Notes: generated from the sequence alone by a model not told the origin. A stretch of 48,669 nt of DNA from Gluconobacter sphaericus NBRC 12467 (GCF_006539125.1 NZ_BJMK01000015.1:1-48669); one strand, 5' to 3'. Counted from the stretch's first letter, positions 16,924 to 26,245 are shown. Made by a program: numbers and translations.

Positions 16924-19326
16924 ATGCAGATCCGGTACCGCCCCTGTCTCGTCATGGCCATTTCGCTTTTGGGTTTTGGGGCGCAGGCGGCCACAACGCC
17001 GCGCCACCCCGTAAGACGGCCCATCAAATCCAAACCTGTCGTAGCGTCTCATGCGCAGCGTGCCGTCGTTATCCGATCAGGTAACGAGGCTATTTCGGTG
17101 ACGGGAACGCATCGGTCCCGAGGTGTCGAGGAGGTGATCGATGCGAAGGCCATTCAGCAGGAAACGCCAGGCACCAGCGTCCTCAAGGTTTTGGGAAAAT
17201 TACCAGGAATCATGCTGCAATCAGCGGATTCACAAGGCGTCGATATCTGGTCACAAATGTTTTTCATGCATGGCTTTCTTCAAAACCAGATCGGTATGAC
17301 ACTCGACGGCATTCCTCTAGGCGACCAGCAGTACCATTCCTTCAACGGCCTGAACGTCATCAACGCCATTGCCTCCGAAAATATCGGACATATGGTGGTG
17401 TCCCAAAGCGCGGGTGCAGAAGAGATCGCGAGCACGTCAAATCTAGGCGGATCAATCGAATATTTTTCAAGCGATCCGAAACACAAGGCTGGTGGCCAGA
17501 TCGCCCAAACCTTTGGCTCTAGCATGAATATGCACACCTTCATCCGCTTCGATAGCGGTGACCTAAACAAGACCGGAACCCGGATGTACGCGTCCTATAT
17601 GCGCAATGACCTGAACAAATGGAAAGGCGGTGCCAACCAGTTCATGCAACAGGTCAACGCGAAAATCGTCCAGCCTGTAGGACAGGAAAGCCAGATTTCC
17701 GCGATTTTCGACTGGGGTGATCTCGACCAGTACCAATATCAGGACATGTCGTTCAACATGCTGGACAATTACGGCTCGAGCCTCGACAACTTCATCGGGA
17801 CGCCCAATGCCTATGCCAAAGCGTACAAGCTCGCGCTGGCGGCCAACGGCAAGGCAGGCGGCGCGCTCCCGGCGGGGTTCAGCAAACTTTCCGATCCGTA
17901 TGACGCCGCCTATTATGACGGAGGTACCGTCGAGCGCGATTATCTAGGAGGGCTCAATATGGATTTTGCGCTCACTTCTCGTCTGCGCTGGAAGTCGACC
18001 GTTTACGCTCAGGGACAGTATGGACGCGGGACATGGACCAGCCCCTATCCGTGGTATTCGAATGGCCTGATGCCAAACGGCTCCCCGCTCTTCGATCAGA
18101 TTACCCTTGAACGCGCCCAGCGTGGAGGGTTCACTTCTGCGCTGCACTACAATATTGCCCATAACGATCTGAGCGTCGGCGTTTGGTACGAACACTACCA
18201 CGTAGACGTCGGGCGTAACGCCTACGAGGAACCGGTGCTCGGAGAAGGCACGCCGATCAATTCGATGGGGTCTCTCCCCGACCCAACCGCGCGGCTATGG
18301 GGCGAAACTTTCTCATCCAACAGTTTCACGGGCTTCGTACAAGATACCTATCATATTCTACCGAACGTAAGCCTTCATTTCGGATTCAAATCTCTCTGGC
18401 AGTCCGTCACGGGAAACCAGACGGCCAACATTCCCGCCTATACCGGGACGAATGCCATCGCCAGCGGCACGGTCACAACCGCGCGCGCCTTTCTACCGCA
18501 TATCAGCGGGGACTGGCATTTCCTCAAACATCACGAACTATTTTTCGACGTTGCGGAGAACGTCAAATCCTTCCCGATCTCGGGCTACAAAGGTGGTGCG
18601 TCGCCTTTTGCCATGACGCAGAGCGCCTATGACCAGACGATGGGTGCTGGAAAGATGAAGCCAGAAACCAACTGGAACTTTGCCGTCGGCTATCGCTACA
18701 TTGACCGCCTGCTGAACGCGAGCCTTTACGCTTACCATACCAATTTCCACAATCGCCTCCAGCAGATTACGAGCGGTTCGATCACCAACCCGTATTCCGC
18801 CGTCATGAACGTCGGTGGCGTCACAATGAATGGTGTGGATGCCGGCCTGACGATTACGCCGTTCAAAGGCCTCTCGCTGACCAATTCCGTCAGTTGGAAC
18901 CACGCGACCTACGATGAAAATGTCATCAGTGACAACAAGACCTATGCGATCGCGGGCCAACAGATCGTCAATTATCCGCGCTTCATGTACAAAGCCAGCC
19001 TCGGCTACACTTGGCAGGACCTGAGCGCACATATCGATACCATGTTCATGGGCGAGCGTAACTACACCTATACCGGCGATCTCACTGTACCATCCTACTG
19101 GCTGACCAGCGCGGGCGCACAGTATCACCTGCGCAATCTCGGTCAGTACAACCGGCACCTGAAAGCTCTGCAGGACCTGACCTTCAGCTTCAATGTCTAT
19201 AACCTCACGAATACGACCTACATCGCAACTACCGGCGAGAACGGCAACGCCATGAGCGGCGATGACCAGTCTTTCCTGATCGGCGCACCAAGACAGTATT
19301 TCGGCTCTATCGCCCTTACGTTCTAA
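16924..19326 (+). CDS. TonB-dependent outer-membrane receptor 2
   Basis: An 800-residue receptor. The signal peptide (hydrophobic core MAISLLGFG, cleavage near AQAA) is followed by a basic/proline-rich leader, a plug with ISVTGTH, KVLGKLPGIML, MTLDGIPLGDQ and TSNLGGSIEY, and a barrel ending in SIALTF with a terminal Phe. It heads an apparent operon with phospholipase C (32-base gap) and the HAD phosphatase. In that context it could bring in a phospholipid-derived or cofactor-type ligand, but nothing in the sequence names the ligand. The ribosome site is weak (GGGAAGTG about ten bases upstream). Confidence 0.92.
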   Translation: MQIRYRPCLVMAISLLGFGAQAATTPRHPVRRPIKSKPVVASHAQRAVVIRSGNEAISVTGTHRSRGVEEVIDAKAIQQETPGTSVLKVLGKLPGIMLQSADSQGVDIWSQMFFMHGFLQNQIGMTLDGIPLGDQQYHSFNGLNVINAIASENIGHMVVSQSAGAEEIASTSNLGGSIEYFSSDPKHKAGGQIAQTFGSSMNMHTFIRFDSGDLNKTGTRMYASYMRNDLNKWKGGANQFMQQVNAKIVQPVGQESQISAIFDWGDLDQYQYQDMSFNMLDNYGSSLDNFIGTPNAYAKAYKLALAANGKAGGALPAGFSKLSDPYDAAYYDGGTVERDYLGGLNMDFALTSRLRWKSTVYAQGQYGRGTWTSPYPWYSNGLMPNGSPLFDQITLERAQRGGFTSALHYNIAHNDLSVGVWYEHYHVDVGRNAYEEPVLGEGTPINSMGSLPDPTARLWGETFSSNSFTGFVQDTYHILPNVSLHFGFKSLWQSVTGNQTANIPAYTGTNAIASGTVTTARAFLPHISGDWHFLKHHELFFDVAENVKSFPISGYKGGASPFAMTQSAYDQTMGAGKMKPETNWNFAVGYRYIDRLLNASLYAYHTNFHNRLQQITSGSITNPYSAVMNVGGVTMNGVDAGLTITPFKGLSLTNSVSWNHATYDENVISDNKTYAIAGQQIVNYPRFMYKASLGYTWQDLSAHIDTMFMGERNYTYTGDLTVPSYWLTSAGAQYHLRNLGQYNRHLKALQDLTFSFNVYNLTNTTYIATTGENGNAMSGDDQSFLIGAPRQYFGSIALTF

Positions 19327-19358
19327 GACGTGCCACCAGACCGTGCGGGAGAGAACAC

Positions 19359-21443
19359 ATGCCGCGAACCACCCCGGGCCGCAGGTCCTTTCTTAAGGCG
19401 AGCGCCGCTGCTACCAGCATGGCTCTCCTGCCGGACAATATTCGCAAGGCTCTTGCGATCCCCGCGAAGCACGAAACCGGTACGATCCAGGATGTCGAGC
19501 ATGTCGTCCTGCTCATGCAGGAGAACCGCTCGTTTGATCATTATTTCGGCTGTCTTAAGGGCGTGCGGGGATACGGCGACCCTCGTGCCCTTCGTCTCCC
19601 CAGCGGCAGCACGGTCTTCGCCCAGCCCGATGGACACGGTCGGCAGATACTCCCGTTCCGGATGAACACAGTCCATACATCCTCCGCTTGCCTCGCCAGC
19701 CTCGATCATAGCTGGAAGGGTACACAGGCGGCCTGGAATGACTGGGACGTCTGGGTCTCACGCAAGAGCGCCATGACCATGGGGCACTTCACACGTGAAG
19801 ATATCCCCTATTATTACGCACTCGCAGACGCTTTTACGATTTGCGACGCCTATCACGCTTCCATTTTCGGCCCCACCAATCCGAACAGACTGTATTTTTT
19901 CACAGGAACAAGCGGGCTCGCTGCCGGCAACGACGGAAGACAGGTCACAGTCAATGTCGATGACGGAAATCCCTCCGCCGACAGCGCACTCGACAACCCG
20001 TCCTTCAAACCATTCAACTGGAAAACCTACCCGGAATGCCTGCAGGCCGCAGGCGTCTCATGGCGCGTCTATCAGGAATACGATAACTTCACCGACAACC
20101 CTCTGCAGTCATTTGCGCCGTTCCGAAATGCTCCGATCCAGAGTTGGCAGCATGATCGTGCACGCACAATCGTCGCGGGGTCCAATGCCCAGAACAGCGC
20201 CACGTCCGAAGGACGTTTTCTGATCGAAGCATTCGAAAAGGACGTCGCTGGCGGGACGCTTCCGCAAGTCTCATGGATCGTCCCCTCGCAAGCCATGTCG
20301 GAGCACCCTGACGCCCCCCCCGGCTACGGCGAAACCCTCGTCTCGCGCCTGATGGATGTTTTCATACGGCATCCCGACGTCTGGGCGAAAACCGTTTTTA
20401 TTCTGAATTACGACGAAAATGACGGTTTTTTCGATCACATGCCTGCCCCCGTCCCTCCGTTGAAAGCGGATAATCCCTCACAAGGGTACAGCTCTGTTGC
20501 ACTTGACGGCGAGGCACTCGGGGATGTTCCGGTCGGGCTTGGCCCGCGCGTCCCAGCCATCGTCATTTCGCCCTGGACCAAGGGCGGATGGGTCAATTCG
20601 CAGCTTTTCGACCATACTTCTGTTTTGATGTTTCTCGAAGCGCGCTTTGGCGTCAAAGCTCCAAATATTACCCCCTGGCGCCGAAGCGTTTGTGGCGATC
20701 TGACGAGCATTTTCGATTTTACCCGCGGCGATCGCAAATGGCCTTCCCCCCTGCCCGATACGGAACAATACCTCGCGCAGACGCGCTCATCGTGCCACCT
20801 GTCGCCTCCTAAGGTCCCTCAAGTACAGGTTATGCCACGGCAGGAGTCAGGGCAACGTCCTGCCCGTGCGCTGCCGTACAGGCTAAGCGCAGATCTTCTC
20901 AATACAGGGGACGCGCAGACCGCGCTTCGTCTTACCAATACAGGTCCGCAGGGTATTGTTTTCCAGCTCCAGAGCGGTCGTCGCTCCATGCGGCATTACA
21001 CGCTTGGGGCGGGCCAGACCCATGAGATTATTCTCTCCCCCTACGAAGATACGCCGTTAAGCCTGCACGGTCCGGATGGCTTTCAGCGTACTCTGACCGG
21101 AGCAGCGCCGCCGCAAGCCATACTCGAAACAGACGCAGATCGCGGGATCATCACGCTGAGACTTCAAAGCTCATCCAACCGCACAAGGCATTTTTCCGTC
21201 TCCTCGCCCTATACACCCACCGATATCCGAACGATTAAGTTACCCATGCACCAGGAGGTCCGGACATCCTGGAATATTTCCCCCTTCGATCACTGGTATG
21301 ACCTCATCGTAACCGAAATTCCCGAAGCCGGCATGCAGGCTTCGGGAATAGCCGAGCCAAGCTCGACCTTACGCTTTGCAGGTCACCTTCAATCAGGACG
21401 CCCGAGCCGGACGGACCCCCTTATGGGCACTCAAAACGCATGA
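19359..21443 (+). CDS. Tat-exported phosphocholine-type phospholipase C
   Basis: A 694-residue bacterial phospholipase C of the acid-phosphatase/PlcH-PlcN superfamily. The N-terminal twin-arginine signal is GRRSFLKASAAAT. Family motifs follow: HVVLLMQENRSFDHYFG (Glu55-Asn56 region), FTREDIPYYYALADAF, TNPNRLYFFTGT, VSWRVYQEYDNFTDNP and NYDENDGFFDHM. The catalytic domain ends near 470, and two beta-rich DUF756-type repeats make up the C-terminus. Such enzymes hydrolyse phosphatidylcholine and/or phosphatidylethanolamine to diacylglycerol and the phospho-headgroup outside the cytoplasm. Its stop overlaps the start of the phosphatase gene (ATGA), so the two are translationally coupled; the phosphatase would act on the product. 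The ribosome site is GGGAGAG. Confidence 0.93.
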   Translation: MPRTTPGRRSFLKASAAATSMALLPDNIRKALAIPAKHETGTIQDVEHVVLLMQENRSFDHYFGCLKGVRGYGDPRALRLPSGSTVFAQPDGHGRQILPFRMNTVHTSSACLASLDHSWKGTQAAWNDWDVWVSRKSAMTMGHFTREDIPYYYALADAFTICDAYHASIFGPTNPNRLYFFTGTSGLAAGNDGRQVTVNVDDGNPSADSALDNPSFKPFNWKTYPECLQAAGVSWRVYQEYDNFTDNPLQSFAPFRNAPIQSWQHDRARTIVAGSNAQNSATSEGRFLIEAFEKDVAGGTLPQVSWIVPSQAMSEHPDAPPGYGETLVSRLMDVFIRHPDVWAKTVFILNYDENDGFFDHMPAPVPPLKADNPSQGYSSVALDGEALGDVPVGLGPRVPAIVISPWTKGGWVNSQLFDHTSVLMFLEARFGVKAPNITPWRRSVCGDLTSIFDFTRGDRKWPSPLPDTEQYLAQTRSSCHLSPPKVPQVQVMPRQESGQRPARALPYRLSADLLNTGDAQTALRLTNTGPQGIVFQLQSGRRSMRHYTLGAGQTHEIILSPYEDTPLSLHGPDGFQRTLTGAAPPQAILETDADRGIITLRLQSSSNRTRHFSVSSPYTPTDIRTIKLPMHQEVRTSWNISPFDHWYDLIVTEIPEAGMQASGIAEPSSTLRFAGHLQSGRPSRTDPLMGTQNA

Positions 21444-22702
21444 CTGAACCGACCCGCAGGCATTTTTTGGCCGGCGCGACCGCTTTTGCCGGTATCTGCG
21501 CGACTACCGGCGCCACGCGCGCTCGCACCGAGATTCTATCGCCCCTGAAATGGGCGCCACGCAATCACCGAGTATTGTCAAACCTGATTGCAGCTCAGCC
21601 GACACCCGGAAACCGCAATTCCGTGCGCCCCTATGCGGTCTTTGACTGGGACAACACCTGCATTTTTGGCGACTGTCAGGAAACATTACTGCACTACACG
21701 CTCGAAACCTTCAGTTTCGCACTCTCCCCCGACCGTTTCTTCGACGCGGTCCGACGAGACGTTCCACAGGGCCCTCTCGGACCAGATTTTCTGAACGCGG
21801 AAGGACAAGCTCTGCGGTTTTGCGACCTCGCCGCAGACATGACGCGTGACTACGCCGCACTCTGGTCGCGCTATGGCGCATGGTCTCCCGAACGCACCGC
21901 CGTCCCCCGTGACACTCCGGCACTAGAGGCGCTGAGGACGCGCCTCCTGTATAGTTACAACGCAGTCAACACTGTTGCCGGGCCGAGAGTCGCCTTGTAC
22001 TGGATCATTCGTCTTCTGGCCGGCATGACAAATGCGGAGATCACTAAACTCGCCGCCTCAGCCAACCGCTGGGCACTTGGGCGCGATATCGGTCAGGTCA
22101 CGCATCTCACGCCGCCGGATCGTGCAGGCCAGTCCGGACCGCTAAGATATACAGCCCAGCACGGCCTGCGTCTCACCCCGGAAATAAGTGATCTACAACA
22201 CACGCTGCGAGAGGCGGGCATTGAAGTCTTCATATGCTCGGCTTCGCTCGAAGCCGTGGTTCGTGCTTTCGCGACAGATCCCGACTTCGGCTATAACCTG
22301 CCAGCGGACAATATTCTCGGGATCAGGATGGAGGAAGACTCCGGTAAGCTCGGGACGCGGCCTTTAGCAGATTGGCCGCTGACGTATGCAAACGGAAAAG
22401 TCGACGCGATACGCATGAGGCTCACGCATGAGCGGGGTCACGGCCCCCTACTCGTCTGCGGAGACAGCAACGGCGATGTGGCGATGCAAACAACCTTCCC
22501 CGACACGCGCCTGTCGCTAATCATCAACCGTCTGTCCAGCGGAGGCGAGGGCGCACTCAGTCGCAAGGCGGTACAGAATATCGACGCGGTATCGCCCCGA
22601 ATTCTTCTTCAAGGGCGGGACGAAAATACCGGAGAGTGGCGGCCGTCTGAGGAGACAGTACCCTTTGGCACAACGACTGCGCGCCTTCTCGGATCTGGGT
22701 AA
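21440..22702 (+). CDS. Tat-exported HAD phosphatase, probable phosphocholine/phosphoethanolamine phosphatase
   Basis: A 420-residue exported HAD-superfamily phosphatase. The Tat signal is RRHFLAGATAFAG. HAD motif I is FDWDNT (Asp69, Asp71), motif II lies in IEVFICSAS, and the motif III acidic pair in VCGDSNGDVAM. The D-x-D-N-T form of motif I and the pairing with phospholipase C resemble Pseudomonas PchP, the phosphorylcholine phosphatase. It starts inside the end of the phospholipase gene (ATGA overlap). Proposed role: release of ethanolamine or choline plus phosphate in the periplasm, supplying the permease downstream. Which headgroup is preferred cannot be read from sequence. Confidence 0.85.
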   Translation: MTEPTRRHFLAGATAFAGICATTGATRARTEILSPLKWAPRNHRVLSNLIAAQPTPGNRNSVRPYAVFDWDNTCIFGDCQETLLHYTLETFSFALSPDRFFDAVRRDVPQGPLGPDFLNAEGQALRFCDLAADMTRDYAALWSRYGAWSPERTAVPRDTPALEALRTRLLYSYNAVNTVAGPRVALYWIIRLLAGMTNAEITKLAASANRWALGRDIGQVTHLTPPDRAGQSGPLRYTAQHGLRLTPEISDLQHTLREAGIEVFICSASLEAVVRAFATDPDFGYNLPADNILGIRMEEDSGKLGTRPLADWPLTYANGKVDAIRMRLTHERGHGPLLVCGDSNGDVAMQTTFPDTRLSLIINRLSSGGEGALSRKAVQNIDAVSPRILLQGRDENTGEWRPSEETVPFGTTTARLLGSG

Positions 22703-22728
22703 GATAGATCACTGCTTGACAAAATTCG

Positions 22729-22785
22729 TTTCGATAAGAAATTGATACCTGACAGTGTTGGGATTTGCGAACAGAATTATCGAAA
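22729..22785. promoter_or_regulatory. AraC upstream region: TATCGAAA inverted pair and shared motif copy 3
   Basis: TTTCGATA (22729-22736) and TATCGAAA (22778-22785) are inverted copies of one core, also present ahead of TonB receptor 2 (16873-16880). The left one overlaps ATAAGAAATTGAT, a weaker match to the GTCAAGAAATT motif found ahead of the other transcription units of the locus. They are likely autoregulatory or promoter elements of the araC gene; the binding protein is inferred. Confidence 0.4.
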
Positions 22786-22826
22786 TCCGAGTCACCTACC
22801 GAATGTCCCCCCGATAGAGAGGGTCC

Positions 22827-23906
22827 ATGACTTCATTCATCGCGCGCTTTCCTGCCCCTGACGCAATGCCTGCCTCCCTATCGCACAAAGGGCAGAGAGG
22901 AAGCGTGCTGGCTGCGGCGATGACTGGCGTAAGTTCCTTCATCCGCCAGCAGGGATGCGATCCGGACATTATCGCGAAATCCGTTGGCCTTCAGGTTGCC
23001 GACGAGCTTCCCCCAACGCTAGCGTTACGCCTCGAGGATTATTGTAATCTCTTCGAACAGATTGCCTGCCAGTCCGGACGCTATGATAGCGGCTTAGTCT
23101 ACGGAAGGCAGTTCCAACCCGACCAGCTTGGTCTCCTCGGCTATATTACTCTCAGCTCCGCAACGCTCAGGAGCGCGCTCGTCAACCTCATCGAACTTTT
23201 TCCGTACCACCAAAAAGCAACCCAAACGCGCCTTGTCCGGATGCCCAACGGCTTTCGTATCGAATACCGCATTATGGACCCGCTAATTTCACAGCGCGCG
23301 CAGGATGCAGAACTGACGATGGGCATGATCTGCAATGTCTTTCGTCGTGCTCTGGGAAGCACCTGGCGCCCGGATACCATATGGTTCGAACACGCCCGTC
23401 AATCCGACCCAGCGGCCTATGCCGCAGCCTTTGACGCTCCGGTCTTTTTCCAGCGCGAGACGTCGGCACTCATATTCTCCGATCGCGATCTGGATATCAA
23501 AATGCCAGGTGCCGATGCCGGGCTGCTCACACTCCTTCGCGAAAGCCTGACACATCTCGATCACACAACGCGTCTGGCCCCGAACCATCGGGATGACCTC
23601 CTCCTTCAAGTACGACGCGAAGTTAAAAGCATGCTTCCCGATGGCGTTATAAAGCTGCCGCTTCTGGCTGAAAAGCTTCGCATCCCGCGTTGGACGCTCC
23701 AGCGACGCCTCGACGCGATGGGTGTTACCTATACCGAACTCGTCGATGAGACCCGGCGCGGTATGGCGCAGTCTTATCTTCAGCAGAGCGGACTAGCTAT
23801 CAGTGAAATCGCGTATCTGCTCGGATATTCGGAAGTCAGCGCGTTCAGCCGCGCCTTTCGCAAATGGTTCGGCATTTCTCCGCAAGCGTTTCGCAAAACG
23901 AAATGA
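22827..23906 (+). CDS. AraC-family transcriptional regulator (arabinose-binding-like N-terminus)
   Basis: A 359-residue regulator. The N-terminal two thirds resemble the OruR/ArgR-type ligand domain (PF12625-like: LRLEDYCNLFEQIA, GLLGYITLSSATLRSAL). The C-terminal AraC DNA-binding domain spans about 255-357, with IPRWTLQRRLDAMG as the first and AISEIAYLLGYSEVSAFSRAF as the second helix-turn-helix. A ribosome site lies just before the ATG. It sits between the phosphatase and permease genes and is the only regulator in the phospholipid/ethanolamine locus, so it is the natural candidate activator, with ethanolamine, choline or a phospho-form as inducer. That role is inference. Confidence 0.9.
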   Translation: MTSFIARFPAPDAMPASLSHKGQRGSVLAAAMTGVSSFIRQQGCDPDIIAKSVGLQVADELPPTLALRLEDYCNLFEQIACQSGRYDSGLVYGRQFQPDQLGLLGYITLSSATLRSALVNLIELFPYHQKATQTRLVRMPNGFRIEYRIMDPLISQRAQDAELTMGMICNVFRRALGSTWRPDTIWFEHARQSDPAAYAAAFDAPVFFQRETSALIFSDRDLDIKMPGADAGLLTLLRESLTHLDHTTRLAPNHRDDLLLQVRREVKSMLPDGVIKLPLLAEKLRIPRWTLQRRLDAMGVTYTELVDETRRGMAQSYLQQSGLAISEIAYLLGYSEVSAFSRAFRKWFGISPQAFRKTK

Positions 23907-23916
23907 TGGGGCGAAA

Positions 23917-23933
23917 TGTCAAGAAATTGTGTC
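23917..23933 (+). promoter_or_regulatory. Shared locus motif, copy 4 (upstream of permease)
   Basis: TGTCAAGAAATTGTGTC, 224 bases before the permease ATG. It shares 15 of 17 bases with the copy ahead of TonB receptor 2 and an exact 11-mer with the kinase/phospho-lyase gap. The rest of the gap to 24156 has a short GGGCA/TGCCC hairpin (23938-23954) without a U-run and nothing else I can name. Confidence 0.45.
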
Positions 23934-24156
23934 TGCAGGGCAGTCGTATTGCCCCCCGCACTGCTAGCATTATCGGCGGATCTGTCTGCCTGAGCCGGTA
24001 ATTGGGCCGACTATTCCCGCTTCGACCTCAAGGACACCGGACTACATCTGTCTACTCGTCAATTGTGCCTATGGTTTGATAGCTGACGCCAGACGCTTTG
24101 GTTGTTTTTATGGTCGGATGGCCCCGAAATATCCTCTCCCTACAGAAGGTTTTTCC

Positions 24157-25515
24157 ATGACTGACCGTTCCGAACCGCAGCTTTCACACAGTCTCGGCCC
24201 GGTCCAGCTCTGGGCGATCGCCGTAGGTCTGGTGATTTCCGGGGAATATTTCGGATGGAGTTACGGCTGGGCGAGTGCGGGGACGTTAGGTTTTCTGGTT
24301 GCGACCGTTTTCGTTTCAATGATGTATCTCGCGCTGATCTTTTCCTACACCGAACTGACTACTGCCATGCCCAAGGCCGGTGGGCCGTTCGTCTATGTCA
24401 GCGCGGCATTCGGGCGCAGGGCGGGCCTCATAGCCGGCTATGCCTCGACCGCGGAATTCATTTTTGCGCCGCCCGCCATTGCCCTTGCCATCGGATCATA
24501 CCTGCACGTCCAATTTCCTAGTCTGCCACCCAAAGCAGGCGCAGTGATCGCTTATCTGCTTTTCATGGGAATCAACATCGCGGGAATACAGGTCGCTGCC
24601 AGTTTTGAACTTGTCATTACCCTCGCCGCCATCATCGAGCTTCTCGTCTTTATGGGTGTGGTCTGGCCAGGCTTCTCCTGGCATCGTTTCGCAATGCATG
24701 GATGGGGGGGGCGCGACAATCTGTCGTGGTCGCTCCTTGGCGGTATTGCTGCGTCCATTCCCTTTGCCATCTGGTTCTTTCTGGCCATCGAAGGCGTCGC
24801 GCTGACGGCCGAGGAAGCACGCTCGCCTCGCCACACGATCCCCATTGCCTATGTTGCGGCCATTATTACGCTTGTTGCGCTATCGTTCGGCGTCATGATA
24901 CTCGCCGGTGGCGTAGGAGACTGGCGCCTACTCTCCAGCCTCAACGACCCATTGCCATTGGCGATGAAAACTGTGGTCGGTGCGCATAGCCCTTATCTAC
25001 ATATGCTCGTTTGGCTCGGGCTGTTCGGACTGATCGCGTCGCTGCACGCAATCATCATGGGCTGTGCCCGCCAGATTTCATCGCTCGCGCAGGCAGGGGG
25101 ATTGCCCCATTGGATGGGTTTGATCTCGCCACGCTTCCGCACCCCCTATACGGGCGTACTCGTCTGCGGAACTGTCGGAATTCTCTCCATTTTTGCCGAC
25201 GACATCCTGTCATTTGAAGGGCAGAGCCTTACGGCATCCATCGTCACGATTTCCGTCTTCGGTGCGCTCAGCATGTATATTATGACGATGGCAAGCCTCT
25301 TCAAGCTTAGGAAAATCGCGCCTAACATGCCACGCTCCTGGCATGCGCCCGGATACCCGATCATCCCCGCATTCGCCCTCTTCGCCGCCAGCCTGTGCTT
25401 CTTTGTCGTCGGCCTGCAGAAACCATGGCTGCTCGCGTTCTACTTCCTCCTCCTCCTTGCGATGGCGCTCGGAAGCTACATGAACGACCGGCAATCCGAT
25501 CAGGCCGAACGGTAG
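24157..25515 (+). CDS. APC-family amino acid/ethanolamine permease
   Basis: Inner-membrane APC-superfamily transporter of 452 residues with about 12 hydrophobic segments. The N-terminus (GPVQLWAIAVGLVISGEYFG, then WSYGWASAG) and AMPKAGGPFVYVSAAFG are close in style to the ethanolamine permease (Eat) subfamily. Start at ATG 24157 with AGAAGGT just upstream; the longer frame from 24076 lacks a ribosome site. As the last gene of the locus it would import the amine released by phospholipase C and the phosphatase for the cytosolic kinase and phospho-lyase. Other small amines or amino acids are possible. Its stop codon is followed within two bases by an IS5-type remnant. Confidence 0.85.
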   Translation: MTDRSEPQLSHSLGPVQLWAIAVGLVISGEYFGWSYGWASAGTLGFLVATVFVSMMYLALIFSYTELTTAMPKAGGPFVYVSAAFGRRAGLIAGYASTAEFIFAPPAIALAIGSYLHVQFPSLPPKAGAVIAYLLFMGINIAGIQVAASFELVITLAAIIELLVFMGVVWPGFSWHRFAMHGWGGRDNLSWSLLGGIAASIPFAIWFFLAIEGVALTAEEARSPRHTIPIAYVAAIITLVALSFGVMILAGGVGDWRLLSSLNDPLPLAMKTVVGAHSPYLHMLVWLGLFGLIASLHAIIMGCARQISSLAQAGGLPHWMGLISPRFRTPYTGVLVCGTVGILSIFADDILSFEGQSLTASIVTISVFGALSMYIMTMASLFKLRKIAPNMPRSWHAPGYPIIPAFALFAASLCFFVVGLQKPWLLAFYFLLLLAMALGSYMNDRQSDQAER

Positions 25516-25516
25516 G

Positions 25517-26072
25517 AGGATGGGCGAAACGCGCTTGGTGATCAGATCGAACCTTTTTCCCGGACTGTAGCTTTCGAAGCCTTTCGTCCTATTGTTGACG
25601 TTCAAATTTCTGGTGATCCAGCCGCTGAACAATCTCTCCGACGAGCAGACGGAATACCTGATCGACGATCATCTCTCCATTATGTATTTTTTAGGTCTGA
25701 AGCTATCGGAGCGTATGCCTGATGCCAGAACGGTGTGACTGATTCGCCAGCATCTGATCTAGGCGGGTGCAATCAAGAAAGAGCCTGCTTGATAACGGCA
25801 ATACAGCCTCAACAGTTGGGGCAGACACGGCCTATCGCTCAAAAGCCAATGAAGACTTCATGGAAACGCGGGGCCTTGTCGCGCAGCTTCACGAGAAGAA
25901 GTCAAATTTCAAACCGATATCCAAACACATCCACGGACCCAACGCCCGAAAGTCCATTATCCGGTCGCATGTCGAGAATGTCTTTGCTGATCAAACATCA
26001 CTGACGGGGCTGTTCATCCGAACCATAGTCATAATACCAAGCTCTCATAAGTATGGCGCATCTGTGAAATGA
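25517..26072 (+). pseudogene. IS5-group transposase remnant
   Basis: A different IS5-type transposase from the one at 1-643. The plus strand reads LTFKFLVIQPLNNLSDEQTEYLI, then FLGLKLSERMPDARTV, a stop, and AGAIKKEPA. After a deletion it continues as GNTASTVGADTAYRSKANEDF, SIIRSHVENVFADQTSLTGLFIRTI and a divergent tail. Several stops and frame changes are present and the DDE core is incomplete. It begins directly after the permease stop codon, giving the right border of the phospholipid/ethanolamine locus. Confidence 0.85.
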
Positions 26073-26135
26073 CGCGAAAAGGCTGTTCTGTTTCTGTCCT
26101 GAGAGGTTGGATCGGGAATGGCTGGTGCGGTTGCT

Positions 26136-26245
26136 TTATGAACGAATTATACAGCTGATCAGATCAGGAGAGACCTTCAAACCATAAAGATCAACCAGAT
26201 GGGCCAGGGCGTTCCGGACAGTCAAACCGGCGGGCGCACGCAACG
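26136..26245 (-). pseudogene. Small IS256-family (Mutator) transposase fragment
   Basis: About 30 codons on the minus strand, GLTVRNALAHLVDLYGLKVSPDLIS, match the IS256/Mutator pattern (GMTVREIQGHLxELYGxxVSPxLIS). Nothing else of the element is seen. It is wedged between the IS5 remnant and the decayed ABC ATPase gene. Confidence 0.5.
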
